NCBI GenBank assembly: GCA_022457065.1 | Contig: JAJGBQ010000003.1 | Location: forward strand, 2,542,001 to 2,606,000 | DNA from: Curvularia sp. ZM96 | Lineage: Eukaryota; Ascomycota; Dothideomycetes; Pleosporales; Pleosporaceae | Reading direction: 5' to 3' | DNA: 64,000 nt | In this document: positions 33,571-46,193 of the stretch, piece by piece | Layout of the letters: every line of letters begins with the position of its first letter | Numbering within the stretch: the stretch's first letter is position 1 | Made by a program: the position numbers and the translations under genes | Notes under the pieces: model-generated | What the model was told of the DNA's origin: nothing | Database searches by the model: none | What the model saw: the letters and a program-made list of their open reading frames with translations, nothing else

Positions 33571-33810
33571 CACGTGTTTCCCAAAAGACGCCTGCGGCTA
33601 TCAAGGGAAATTTAGTCTGCATTACCCATTGCAATCAGCGGTCGGAGCTCTGGAGAAGGGGCCCCGCAATCCACTTCCGAGGTAGCGCTGGCTATCAAAG
33701 GCTTATCCACCTCCGCGGCGTCTGCGGCGTCTGCGGGCGTCTGTATTATCCAAACGACGCCTACTCACGCTGCTGTTAAGGGAAACTTAGTCCGGATTAC
33801 CTATTTGCGT
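33571..33810. repeat. Dispersed non-coding repeat, copy 1
   Basis: It holds the triplet-like array GCGGCGTCTGCGGCGTCTGC near 33714. An imperfect direct repeat of about 45 bp (AAGGGAAATTTAGTCTGCATTACCCATT against AAGGGAAACTTAGTCCGGATTACCTATT) flanks the array. A diverged second copy is at 36160-36260. Most differences are C/T or G/A. Confidence 0.55.
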
Positions 33811-36159
33811 TGGTTCCAATCACGTAGGTGGCCTAGAGACACCTACTTGATCCCCAACTCCACGTGATTCAGCAGTCAACGACACTGGACTATTCCATAG
33901 CATGAACATGTGGCTTTCAATTTCCAGTCAGGACTGCAGTGTTGCGAATTGTTGCGCTCGCCTATGGGTCTGGCCATTCGCCTGCAAAGAGAAGACCCAT
34001 GGTTCTTGGGCTCGGCGCACTTCCCTTTCGCTATTTAAAACACTGCCCTCGCTCTAGATATACTTTTCTCCTTCAGGGAAGTTCACCACGTGGCTTGCAG
34101 TCAGCTATGTCGTTTTCTTTGTGAAGACGGCGGTTTTCTGCGTTATCCATGCTTGGAAGCAGTTTCTGTCTACTTATCCCCCATGATGACTTCGTCTCTG
34201 AGGCGGATTGTAGCATCTGCTTCCATCGATATGCGTGCACAGCGTGAGCGGGCGGTGATGAGTTGCACGCATGAGCAAAATCTGAGCCCGTAGCCTCACT
34301 GCCCTTTGTTCGAATTTCGCATCCAGGGTACACAACGATTTGCAGTCACAGAACAAGCATGACAAGTGGGACAAGAGATGAAAGAAACAGGTAAGTCAAT
34401 TGTCACGACACAGCTATGCTACCTATGGAAGACTGCTGACCAGCAGAGTCACATCACAAAGAAAAATGTCGGCTTTTTACGTGGGAAGAGTTCACTTTCA
34501 CCACGTGGCTTGCAGTCATCTCAGAAAAGAGAAGCCTGCTTGCCACCAGCCTTTTGATCTGGGAGTTGCTGGGAACAAGCTCGTCATGGAAGCGTATAAA
34601 GGGGCTCCTCGAGTTGTATTCCTAACTCCCCAGAGACCTGTACAAGCGTTAGCGTGTACTGCGGAAAGGGGTGCTCACCTGGGGGAGGAAAAAGAAGAGT
34701 CGGAGAAGAGGAGTGGGACGAGGGCATTAAATACCAAGACGAAGGGCCAGAGTTCCTGGTCATGATGATGCTGCGTGCCTTCCTGTTGTTCAATCAACAG
34801 AAGTCGCTGCGGCATGTACTTGCCAGGTTACTACCTCCCGGGGGGAAGAACCTCCCCAACGCGTCGCATCCATCCGACTACTCCTTTCTATCCGTTGCGT
34901 GAGAAGGGGTGGCTACCTTCTTCTTGCTCGAAGCTTATCAGCACGGAATCGACTCCTGGGGAAGCAGCATGTGAAAAGCCTATGGGATTGGTATACGGCT
35001 CTTTCTATCTGCTACCTGCTGAGGTCTGTTCAACCTCAAGTCATTCCTCCCCACCCCCTTTCTGAAAGCCAACAACCCGCATGCGCACTACTCGCTCCTC
35101 CCTGCGTCCAAAACTCATGACGCATGGGGAGAGTGCTGTTCAAAGCGGCAGATCATTGACTGGATAGTTGCTAACATGAGGGAGGAGGTTTACTCTTGGC
35201 TATGTGTAAACCTCCCATCAGCACATCCAGTACATAGTTTTTCCCAATTCACTCCTGGCAGCCAGTCAACCACACTACGAATCCCATACTTATGCCCGTG
35301 AAGAGAATTTATCTGTGAAAGAATGGCTCCTAGGCTAAATAGTCTTTTGAAGTCTTGCAGTATTATAGGTTGGCACTTCATGTTCAACTGACTGACAAGA
35401 AAGAATTTATATATTCCTGTTAAAAAAAAGGCACTGCAATCTCCTTACAATATATTGCTGCACAAAATTTTGCAAATTTTATCACAAGTATGAGAAGAAT
35501 GTACATGGTTTGTACAAGAACACCATACATTAAACTATGAACGTTCCTGAACTTGGTACAGCGATCTATATACTCATGCCAGAAGGGTTAGACTCATACT
35601 TACTATTTTTTGCTTATAATGGACGGCATCGTATATGCTGTATCATGCTACCTGCACTGACAGATCCTACGGTGGGCGTTAAGTATCTATCAGAATGTGC
35701 ATTCACTCACGCAAGACACAAAGTACTAACGCCAAAAATACCAGCAAGCTAGCGCTGTGGGTTTCAACTGCACAAAAGCTCTTATAAAAGACTACATGCA
35801 TGCATGCAGGAATCGCATTGTCGGGAATTATGTAGACCAAAAAAAGAAAACTAACCAATACACACGCACACACCTCACGCACGAAAAAGAAAAAACCACT
35901 TTCTCACTTGACCTTTATTCTAAAAAAAAAACAGACCACAAGGAAGACATCAATTTTTCTCACCCCTTGAACTTCAAGAAAATCAATTCAGCAAGATATT
36001 TACCATGACTCTCTCTCTCTCTCTCCTATCATATCCATACATTCAATACAATCCAATACAGCAAATCACTCATTTCCAACTACCTATCAACGATACCCAA
36101 CCAAGCAGTAAGATTTGGCGGGACCTTGATTCCAAGAATCTAGGAAAGTAGACATAGTT

Positions 36160-36260
36160 TGCGGGGCCGCATAGTCTACTCTATCTCCAAAGATAGCGCC
36201 GGCCATCTACTTTCACGGCGTCTGCAGCGTCTATGGGGTCTACGGCGTTTGTGCATTACA
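36160..36260. repeat. Dispersed non-coding repeat, copy 2 (partial)
   Basis: AGATAGCGCCGGCCATC followed by CACGGCGTCTGCAGCGTCTA parallels 33691-33745 of copy 1. It is truncated at both ends. Confidence 0.45.
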
Positions 36261-36573
36261 CTGCTTTTCACACCCGCTTATCACCAAAAAACCATATATG
36301 ATAGGAGCAAAACCTCACGTCAGTCACATTATGTCTGCATCATGATACTTTGTTTGCTCAAAATATGTATTTCATTTACCTAGCACAAGACCGCAATGCA
36401 TAGTTGTAGCGCCTAAAACTCAAAATGCTATATAACCACAATTCTGAATATAGAATACTGATGCCAGGTCCGGATAATCCTTTCAGACCAAGTCGCCTTT
36501 GCGTGGCATACATTTTTTCCACCTTCAAACTCTTAACAACACATGCTCTCGCACAAACACCTTGATGTGCTAT

Positions 36574-38475
36574 TTACGAGGCATTTGATCGGGTGTTGCG
36601 CTTGTTGACCTCGCTCTGAGCCTTCTCAGATCCAGTAGCGACAGCCTCAGCGGCCTTGTCCTTGGCACTCGCGGCAGCGTCCTTTGCCTTCTTTGCCTGA
36701 GCCTTGACCTGCTCCTTTGAGGGAGCAGCACTACCCCCAAGAAGAGCGGTGGCAAGGACAGCGATGATGGCGACAGCCAGGGCACCAATACCACCAGCAA
36801 CCTCGGGAACAAACTTGATAGCCTCAACGGGATCGCGCTTGGCAATCTCGAGGAAGAGGTTGAGCTTCTCCTTGATGTAGTGGACTGGGTCGTCCCCGAA
36901 GACAAGGTCAGAAGGCGACTTGGGGCTGTCCTTGGACTTGGGCTTGGTAGCCTCCTCCTCGGCCTTCTCAGCGGGTTGCTTGAGGTCAAAGGTCTCAGCC
37001 TTGAACTTCTCGGCGTCGTCAACAGAGTGGCCAATGTAGATGTTGTCGAAGAGGATGTCCTTGGACATGGTCCAAATTTCGAAACCAATCTACTCCACAG
37101 TTAGCGAGAAAGCTTCCACAAAGCAAACATGAGACTTACAGCGCCAATGGGCTCAAAGTTAGCCGGGGTCTTGTCCTCGAAGTAGTCGGGGTTGGCAATC
37201 TTGCGAGGAGCCCAGACGCCCTTGTAGGCAGGGTTGTCAATGAAGGGAGCGGTCCACTTGCCCTTGTAGGCAGGGTTCTTCTTCATAGGAGGCGTCCACT
37301 TGCCGCAGCCAGAGACTTCGTCACACTTGGGGTTGGGAACAGTAGGTGGGATCCAGTCACCGTCCTCCTCGTCATCCCAGTCCTCGGGCTTCTCGGCCTC
37401 TGGGTCGGGGATGGTGGTGGGCTCATCCTCAAGCCAATCCTCGGGCTTGGTGGCCTCCTCATCGACAATCTCGAATGGCGCGTCCTCGTCCCAATCCTCG
37501 GGCTTCTTAGCCTCGGGGTCAGGGATACGGGCCTCATCAACCCAGTCCTCGGGCTTGGTGTCCTTGGGGTCGTCAATCTCCTCAGGTGGGTTGACCGAGG
37601 GAGAGAAGTCCTCGAGGAGGGTACCGTTGCGAGTGGACTCGCCGTCGATCTTGATCTCGAAGCTCTGATCGGGCTTGACGATGAGAGTGTAGAGGGTGGT
37701 GGTCTTGACGATACGCGCCATGGGAGGGTTCTTGAGGTGCTTCTCCTCGTACTCGCCGGTCTTGGGGTTCTTGTGGCGGAAGATGAAGTGGACCTAGAAA
37801 GTCAGCTTCGCCATGTACAAAAGACGAAAGATGACATACCTTGTTGGTGGCACCGCACTTGTCAGGTCCAAACATGATAATGTAGGGAGAGGCGTTGGAG
37901 AACTCCTCGGCGTGGAGGGCGGCATTGTCCTGAAGGAGCTTCAGGTAAGCACCACCGCAGTCAAGACCGTCTGCGCTTCATGTCAGAAATCAACACACTC
38001 TAGTTTGTAGCGGCAAAACTTACTCTGAAGCTTGACTTCGTACTGAACGACAAGAGTCTTGTCCTTGTTGTCAATGGCCTTGGGGAATTTGGCCGAGATG
38101 GCGTGGTGAGCGGCCTGGTCCTTGATAACCAATCCCTTGTCACCCTCCATGCCCTTGAGCACAGAAGGCTCCTCAACAGCCCAGGTACCAACGTACGCCC
38201 ACTCCTCCTCGTCGTTGACTTCCTTCTTAGCGTTTGAGCGGCTCCATCGAGATTCCCAGTCGTCCGTGAACTGCTCGAGGAAAGGGGCCTTGAGCGATGT
38301 GGGCTGCGGGCTTGTTAGCGAATGCTTCGTCTGTATGGCCAGGGTTGTATCCTACTGTGAACTTTGGCTTTGCGACAGCGGGAGAGGGCGAAGACTCGGC
38401 GTCGGGAGAGCTGGCGTCTTCTGCGCGCACAAAGGCGGCAGCGAGCGCTGCGGTAGCACCAATTGCAAAGCGCAT
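36574..38475 (-). CDS. Calnexin
   Basis: Five exons: 38475-38356, 38303-38024, 37970-37840, 37793-37140 and 37089-36574 (introns of 52, 53, 46 and 50 bp); 1701 bp, 566 residues. A signal peptide ([19 protein letters not shown]) leads into the lectin domain ([25 protein letters not shown]). The proline-rich P-domain repeats are clear: type 1 [34 protein letters not shown] and type 2 [31 protein letters not shown] single membrane helix, [21 protein letters not shown], follows near residue 500, then a charged cytosolic tail without a classic KDEL. It is the membrane-bound ER chaperone for monoglucosylated glycoproteins. The first intron uses a weak GTAGGA donor. Confidence 0.92.
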
Positions 38476-39469
38476 TGTGCTTGCCTACTGTCTAGGTGGA
38501 GCAGAGGACTTGAATCAGGTGGGAATGGAGGGTTAAGGAAGGCTGGGGCGAAGTGGTAGGTAAATAAATGCGGGCGTCGTAGCTCAAGGCCACGGTGGTC
38601 AACTTCAGGGAAGGCGGGCAGCTAAGCTCTCCACTGTTCTCGGTTAGTGGGCGGGTGCCACGGACCCCTGCCAACGTCTATGGAAACACGCAGAAGAATG
38701 CTTCACGCATTTGACAGCTGGCCTCTTGCACGACGGCCCTGATACAAGTGCCCTGTGCAGACATTAAATGAAACGGACCTCATCAACTACGTACGATAAT
38801 TATGCCGCCCCTGAAGTGCCCTTGGATCCATGAACAGCCGGTGCCTTTACTGCGGGGGGACGTCCACAGCGTGCTTAGCATTCCCACTAGTGCGCGCACA
38901 CAGCATAGGACTATCTACAGCCAATACGTACTCTACCTAGGTGTACTTGGAAGATCAATTTCCTTCTCGGCGCTAGACCAGGGCAAGGAATTGGGTTTGG
39001 TATCTTCATGGGCTGGATATGGCGCTTGGAAATTGTGACAAGAATGACTTTCAAAGTATCTTTACCTGTCTCTAAGCGAAATACGACCATGTCAACATTC
39101 GCTCTCCAGGGATACATCACGTAGTGATAGGCAGACCCTTGACTTTATGAAGTGGCACCATTTGCAGACCTGTAGAAACCCTGACTCCGCAGTTGTCATC
39201 CTGGTAAACCTTACACGTATGTACCATCATCAGATGGGCCCACCACGATATTCGACCGTATTAGGAAAGAACACATGCAATGCTATTGGTGAAAGGGGGC
39301 CGTTGTACAGACCCATGCATTCATTCGTAAGCGAAATTTTTCATCGAGGTATCTCAAAACACCACCTCATAACCAGGCCGAAAGATGCTGTCGAGTGTGT
39401 ATACTCTTTCCCAAGTCGTATCCATATAGATAGTACAAGTTCCGAACGCCGTGCGCTAAAGTCAAAGTC
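38476..39469. other. Intergenic between calnexin and REG1
   Basis: This is the promoter side of calnexin and the 3' side of the REG1-type gene. Nothing recognisable beyond short ORFs. Confidence 0.5.
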
Positions 39470-41284
39470 CTAGGTGCTCCATGCCGCATTCCATATAACA
39501 TGTCCTATATCTCGTGCCGTATTTACTGTGTCAACAACCCTGCCTAGCAGTGATGGGGGCAGGGGCTCTTCCTCCTCGTCCCCAAACGGCATAAACATGC
39601 CCGACGGGGTTCTCTTCAGTTGCCCACTCTGCAGCGACGTTGACGAGCCGCTACGTCGAAAGGAATGTGAGTCAGACATGGTTGGTGTGCTTGATCGTCT
39701 TGTGCCATAGGTACTTGACGAATCAAAGTACTCATCGCTCTCGTCGTCGTCTTCAGCCAGCAGGAAATTCCGTGATGGATTGGAAGGCTTCAGGGTTTCT
39801 GAGGATGGCGAGGGAGAGAGGCCCCGCGGCTTCCAGAATCCAAGGGAATGCGACTGCTGCGAGTCTGGGACATCTGGTGAATCTGTTCTATACTTGAGTG
39901 TAGTGGAGGGTAGCTTTGCAATGGTTTTGTTATCACCGCTAATGCTGGCTGTCGAGGCAGTGCGCGATAGCGGCTTCTTTCTGCGCGATCGCTTCATCAT
40001 GACGACGCCCTCGTCCGAGGAGGAATCATTATCCTGGTACTTGGCCCAGGGGTTGTGGTTGCAGTCGTCCTCTTCGTCGTCGGCGTCTTTGCACTCGACG
40101 GCAATGCATTGCTCGACCTTGTCATCAAAGCGGATGTGGCGCTTCTCTCCGTGATCCGGCGTATGTAGCTCGGATGTGGTTCTGGAAGAAAAGTAGTCGG
40201 TTCCTTCGGAAAGCTGGCCTCGGGACAGGGTGGAAGATGTGGGGAAGTCGGGAGTGACGCGGCCGATGATTGGCCGGGGCCTCCGCAGGTCCAGCGTCAC
40301 ACCGGTTGTTCGCTGTGCCTGTACCGACTCGGCCGCCTGCTGGACTAGCGAAGATGACGAGAGCGATTTTTGCAGCATGGCTTCTGACATGCTCCGCTTC
40401 TTGAGAATGGGCTTCTTGACGCCATTGACAAAGGAATTTGTCTTGGACAGGCGGCTGGCCGGCTCTGAATTTTGCCGTGAGCAGAATCGGTTGGAGGCGG
40501 GTTGCAATGGGCCGTAGAGCCATGTCACGTCGACGTCTTTGAGCCTATGCGATTCGTCAGTTGAGGCCAGAGCGAAGAAAAAAAAACCTGCAGGATGGGT
40601 GCACGGATGGGGGTTGATCGACACCCCCTGCCATGGGTGCCGATCGAAATGACCAAAAACTCACCAATTCAGTGTCTCGGGCGACACCGTCTTTAGTTTA
40701 AACTGGGCCTTGGCCCACGTTCGCCACGAGGCATTTTCCAGTCTAGAGCGCTCGCCGTAGACGTTGCGGTGCTCGACAATGTGCCGCCACGAAGACCAAA
40801 TGTCCTCTTCTCGCCACTCGTACGAGAGGTAATCGACATGGTGCGAGGGCTCCTTGCGCACGGCCGTGTCATCCTCGGACATTGGGAGAGGGTCGGGCGT
40901 GGTCAGCGGTGTGTCGGACGAGAAGCCCTCCGTGGGCGAGGGTGAAGGCGGTGCAGGGGCCTGCATGGCTGCACTGGCTGCACTGGCCGGCTTTGAGGTG
41001 CTCCTGTCTTGCTGGGTGGCTGCACCGTACCGGGGAAACGACAGCCCATCGTCGTCAATGTCGCTGCTGCCCGACTCGTCCGACTTTGTGTCGAGCGAGA
41101 GGCTGCTGGAAGGGGTCGAGTAGAGGGACGAGGTGCGCGAGGAGCTGAGCGAGGGCGAACGCAGGTCGGGCAGCGAGTACTGGTTCTTGCGGAGCGGCGA
41201 GTAGGCGTCGTAGGCGAGCGACGAGGACGAGGGCGAGCGTTGGAAGGGCGCGGCGTCTCGGGGAAGCGACAGCATGGCCGTCAT
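39470..41284 (-). CDS. REG1-type regulatory subunit of protein phosphatase 1
   Basis: Two exons: 41284-40665 and 40544-39470, with a 120-bp intron whose splice (TG+G) restores Trp; 1695 bp, 564 residues. The DUF1752 block spans the junction: YLSYEWREEDIWSSWRHIVEHR, WRTWAKAQFKLK, ETLNWLKDVDVTWLYGP. A PP1-docking RVxF-type motif follows in KRHIRFDDKVEQCIAVE. The rest is disordered and Ser-rich. Reg1 directs the Glc7 phosphatase to Snf1 and other targets in glucose repression (yeast knowledge); that role here is inferred. The 5' end is uncertain: the frame is open to a GTG at 41335, while ATG 41376 is in another frame and meets a stop after 18 codons. I chose the first in-frame ATG. Confidence 0.8.
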
Positions 41285-43320
41285 GTCGGGGTGGAGGGCG
41301 TGCAATGCCTCACTATCAATCACAGGTGCTGCCACACGGCGTCGTCGGAGTTGGGGCGGGCGATGGGTGTCGACATGCGGCCTGTGGCAATTCGGCGGCT
41401 CCAGCAGATTGTGGGGGACAGCCCGCGGGGAGGAGGGTTCTTAACAGTCGGGTAGGCGGCAGCTGAACGGTAGGGAGCCGGGGCGTGGGGGGCTTGGTGG
41501 TGAGGGAATGGGCAGGCGGCGGCGCGGAGGAGAGGGCTGGAGAATTGAAGGTTTGGATGCGGATGGCAATAGTGCGAAAGCTTCGACCTAGACCGTCACC
41601 CAGGGCCAGCGCAGGCTAGCCGCAACCCCGCAAGCTCGGGACTGGGACTGGGACGCTGGCCGTAGGGGGCATCCCGTGCTCGACACACGGCGGGCCTTGA
41701 CCGATATGGCGTGCTGGCAAATGGGCGCCGCCCCCGAGCCCACAGCGTTGCGTGCTGCTATCGCGTAGCTGCAGCGCACGCCTGTCGGCTTGATCGGCAT
41801 GCAGCCCAACAATTGCAGCGCTCGCACGCCTAGACCGCTGCTAGTCGCTGTCGTCGCGACGACGCGCCTCGCCGGCTGCTGTATGGCCAGCCCGTGGCCG
41901 GGGATGCATGGCCGCTGACGGCGAAGCGTTGGACTTGACACCAGAGGGGAAACGAGGGCGCGCGGGGAAGCGTTTGCGCTGACCGCATGTGCCGTATCGG
42001 CGCTGTGCCCGTGGGCAGATGGGCGAGAGGATGCTGCTGCTGCTGCTGCTCCTGGGCCTGGCGCCCGCCTCCGTCTGCACTGCGCTGCGACGCACGCCCG
42101 CCTCGCTAGCCCGCCGCCTAGCTTCTCAACACCATGCCGCTGCTCAACACGCTCGAGGCCATATGACGAAAACCATCCACAGCCCGCCGCCAAACGCCTG
42201 CTCCTCCGCACCTGCCCTGGACCCCCCGTGCTGGCATGCCCGAACCTGTGGGGAATATGACGCCCAACCGCTGCACCGCGACTTCAACAAGGCGAATCCC
42301 TCTTGCGCGACTGGCTCGACACCTCCTTATCAGCCCCGTATTCTGCGTGTGCGACGTCGGTGCCGCAATCGTCAACTCATGATAGCCGTTGCCGCCTGAA
42401 TCTCGAATCGGGAACGCAGAAGCTGCTCGGAGCACGCGAAGAAGGCCCAGCTACAATGCATTTCGGTGGAGCATGCCGTCCATGAGTCGCGGCCAGCGCT
42501 TCAAAACGTACTCACTCCTCCGACGAGGGCTTTTTTCTCTTTTCAACCGGGCTGCCCCCGCAAAATGCTCGTGTTACTCCTCTCTAACCCTCCTCTCTTC
42601 CTCACTATTGTTCGAGCCATGGGTCCCAGAGCCTATACGTACGCCTGCTATGTGCGACCTGCGTTACGTCATATTAAAGTTCCGTTCCGCGGTCCTGGAG
42701 CCGCACCCCACACGAGGCTGTTTCTTGGCCGCCAGAATCCTTTGTGGCAGCAGTGGGAGCATGGTGACTTTCTGGCCAGACCATGCAACTCTGCAACAGA
42801 CGTTGACGGCCCGTGGAACGTCGTACAGCAGTCTTCGACCCACTCGTGGCGCCTACACAGGGCTGATCAGCCGCGCCGAGCCTCCGCGGCTCCTGCTCCT
42901 GCCTTGGCCTGTATACAGTACTCCGTACATCTTGACACACACTGATACATAGACGCAATTTCGTTTCTTACCGCATGCACCACCACATGACCGTATTGGC
43001 AATACATCTGTACATACTGGTACTCTTTTACTAAGCAATCCTCCACCGCTTCCCCTACCTGTGGCGGATGACGGCCAGTTGATGGCCCGGCGTCGAATCG
43101 ATCTAGCCGACAACTCTGCAGGGATCTGGTGCGAATGACGCGCTATCTCGGTCTTCGTGATCCTGAAACCCCGAATCGCGCGAAACCGATCCTATTAACC
43201 GTCGTCGCCTCTGCGTCGAAAAAGTCAGGGTCGCCATTCTGTACGCCGCTATATAACATGCAACTGCCGTGTAACACTTAATTTCTTCTTTTTTGCTAGT
43301 CGTCCCTCGTCCACTCTAAC
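41285..43320. other. Long GC-rich intergenic region between divergent genes
   Basis: About 2 kb between the starts of the REG1-type gene (minus) and the MFS gene (plus). ORFs here are long but compositional, on both strands, with no domain. A (CTG)n run lies at 42031-42053. It probably holds two promoters and leaders. Confidence 0.5.
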
Positions 43321-45517
43321 ATGACCAGCGCTCACGATACGTCAGCACCGGCCGGGGAAACCCTGCCAGAGGCTAACGGCCAGCTGCCGGGCAAAGAAAT
43401 CAGCACTACAACCCCGTCGAGCAATCGCAGTGTCGCCGAACGAGATGGCACCGTAGAGGAGGAACACAAAAATGTAGACGACAAGAGCGCGCCTGCAGAC
43501 GGCGCTGGTGACGCTCCTCCAGTGCCCGGCGCACACGACGATGAGCGCCCGCAAAGAACAAAATTGCAGATCGCCCTCATCATGTTCTCACTATGCGTCG
43601 CTGTCCTGCTCGTCGCCCTGGACATCACCATTGTCACGACCGCTCTGCCTACTATTTCAGAGGAATTCCAGAGTGCGGCTGGGTACACATGGATTGGCAC
43701 AGCATACCTCATTGCTCAGTCGGCTGCCACACCCATCTGGGGCAAAGTCTCGGATATCTTTGGAAGGAAACCTATAATACTCCTCACCAACGCCATATTT
43801 TTCGTCGGCTCTCTTATTGCCGGAGTGGCTGTCAACATGGACATGCTGATTGCTGCAAGAGTAATACAAGGCATTGGTGGCGGTGGCTTGATCACGCTCG
43901 TCAACATCACCATATCTGACCTGTTCTCAGTCCGGGACCGAGGCCAGTACTTTGGTATGATTGGCGGAGTGTGGGCCTTGGCAAGTTCGCTCGGCCCCGT
44001 CGTTGGAGGACTCTTTACCCAAAAGGTTTCTTGGAGATGGTAAGTAGGATACATGCATACACTACTTGAACAAAAAAAAAGACGCCTTGCTACACCACAA
44101 TAAGTGTAAAGCGTTCTATACTCTTTGTTCAGGCAGGGCACGAAAAGTGCACACTGAGAACATACGCTGACATGACTTCTGCCCTAGGTGCTTCTACATC
44201 AATCTGCCCTTTGATGGAGTAGCGTTCATAATCCTCCTAATCTTTCTCGATGTCAAGACGCCCAAAACACCACTACGCCAAGGTCTCAAGGCTGTCGACT
44301 GGCTGGGCTCCTTCACCATGGTCGGTGGCGTCATTATGTTGCTGCTTGGGTTGGAATTTGGTGGCATCACATACCCCTGGGACTCTGCAACTGTCCTCTG
44401 TCTCATCATCTTCGGAGCCGTCGTTATCGGCATCTTCTTCTTGGTCGAGTGGCGGGTAGCGCCCTACCCCTTGATGCCCCTTGAGCTCTTCTCAAAGCGG
44501 TCCAACTTGGCTGCCTTGGCAACTTGCTTTCTACACGCCTTTGTCTTCATTTCAGGCAACTATTTCCTTCCGCTGTACTTCCAGGCGGTCCTCGGAGCCA
44601 CTCCGATTCTTTCGGGTGTCTACCTCTTGCCACAAGCCCTTTCCCTGTCCTTCCTTTCCGCATTTACCGGAGTGGTCATCAAGAAAACCGGTCAATACCT
44701 GCCCTTGATCTGGTTCGGCATGGTTTTGATGACCCTTGGTTTTGGACTTTTTATCGATTTTGATGTCAATTCATCCTGGGCCAAGATCATCATTTACCAG
44801 ATCATTGCAGGCGTTGGTGTGGGTCCAAACTTTCAGAGTCCCCTCATTGCTCTGCAGAGCCTTGTACCGGTAAGTTCCTCCACCAGTCCGTGCCTCGGCC
44901 GCTTATGCATGCGTCGAAACAATGCAGTACTTACGCAGCGAGCGGGGTTATATGCTTGGCTGTCATTACTATCGCCACTAGTACACCGATACTAACAAGC
45001 CTCGCAGAAACGCGACATTGCTACTGCAACCGCCACCTTTGGGTTTACCCGCAACCTTGGCTCGGCCATCTCGGTTGTTGTCGGTGGAGTGGTGTTCAAC
45101 AATCAGATGAAATCTAGACAATCTCAGCTTGCTGCTGTCCTGGGCCCACAAGCTGCATCATCGTTTGGTGGGGGTTCTGCCGGCGCAAATGTAGGGCTCA
45201 TTCAGTCGCTGCCTCCTTCGCAAAGATTCGTGGCCAGAAAAGCCTTTGCCGACTCGCTGAGCACCATGTGGATACTATACGTCGCTTTCGCCGCCACCGG
45301 GCTTTTAGTCAGTCTCCTGATCCAGCGCAACATGCTTGACAAAAAGCACGAGGAAACCAAGACTGGCCTCGAGGTCGAAAAGATGAAGAGACTCGAGAGA
45401 GAAGCCGAGCGAGCTGAAAGACGAAAAAAGAGGGCCAGTAAGGGCTCCTTGCCGGTAGACCCAGAAGCACAGGCAAGCGATCCTGAGGTTGACAAGGGAA
45501 AAGAAACGGCCGTATGA
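43321..45517 (+). CDS. MFS multidrug-type transporter, 14-helix (DHA2 group)
   Basis: Three exons: 43321-44039, 44188-44869 and 45008-45517 (introns of 148 and 138 bp); 1911 bp, 636 residues. A hydrophilic, acidic N-terminal arm of about 80 residues precedes the first helix (LQIALIMFSLCVAVLLVALDITIV). Motif A appears as GKVSDIFGRKP and motif C as LGPVVGGLF, both typical of drug:proton antiporters. WRWCFYINLPF after the sixth helix marks the 14-helix class. The C-terminus is a charged helical tail (EKMKRLEREAERAERRKKRA). The substrate cannot be predicted from sequence; export of toxic compounds or siderophores is possible. No biosynthetic gene cluster surrounds it. Confidence 0.87.
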
Positions 45518-46193
45518 TTTCTTTTTCTTTATCATACAAAGATCCCGACTTTGCATTAGCGTTGCATCCGGCAGGGCGTTCTATTCCATGGGTATGACTA
45601 CTCTTGATATCAAAAAGCGTCGTAGGTTTTATTGAGGCTGCGATGAGTAAACATACATGCACGTAGTGCGCATGAGTTAATCAAACATGTAATGTCCACC
45701 TTGAAGGTCCTGAGTATGCATCCAACCCGCCAAGTCGCATGTATGATCTTTGATGTGTATCAAATGATGTCAGGCCACTCGTGCAATTGTGACTCCAACC
45801 TTAACGCAGCATGCTTCGGGGATAGCAGTAGGCTAGGGTATACCTTTTAAGCGTTGGATAGAACTGTAACAATAATGTTACAGCAACTTTAGGATAGAGA
45901 CGTAAAATTCAATGATTTCGAAATGCAAAGAGAAATACTACTTTGTGTGTGAAAGCAAAACACAGGTCAGTGACGCTGCATCGCTCGATAGTCCATGGTG
46001 GTGATGCTATGTCACGTGCGCCAACCGCCAATCGCAGCGAAGTCGATTCAAAGCTCCAACACCACCGCCCGCGCGTATCCACACCACCGCCGACGCCAAT
46101 CCCTGCACCAGGACTGCTTGGGCTACTTTCTCCAGAGCGTTCCTAACATACCGACGTGAATTTCTCGCCCGCACACCCCTCGCCGCCGCCGCA
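45518..46193. other. Intergenic, MFS 3' side and complex I gene promoter
   Basis: No gene or RNA recognised. ACTACTTTGTGTG and other AT-rich stretches only. Confidence 0.45.

Larger units (their letters stand above)
33415..36573. other. Gene-poor 3.1 kb with dispersed repeat copies
   Basis: No credible gene. It contains a related repeat at 33571-33810 and 36160-36260, a foldback near 33818-33875 (AATCACGT ... ACGTGATT around GTAGGTG ... CACCTAC), and a direct repeat of CCACGTGGCTTGCAGTCA at about 34086 and 34499. 36015-36025 has a CT microsatellite. Short ORFs in 34650-35120 share no recognisable motif. Confidence 0.5.

Noticed and set aside
36570..37088. 172-codon ORF on the minus strand overlapping calnexin
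   Set aside because: It is the alternative frame of the last calnexin exon; the Ser/Arg/Leu-rich composition is an artefact of codon bias.
40854..41455. Overlapping GC-rich ORFs opposite the REG1-type gene
   Set aside because: Compositional ORFs on the complementary strand of a Ser/Pro-rich coding region.
43321..45517. Secondary-metabolite cluster around the MFS transporter
   Set aside because: Neighbours are housekeeping genes (REG1-type, complex I subunit, palC); no synthase or tailoring enzyme is adjacent.
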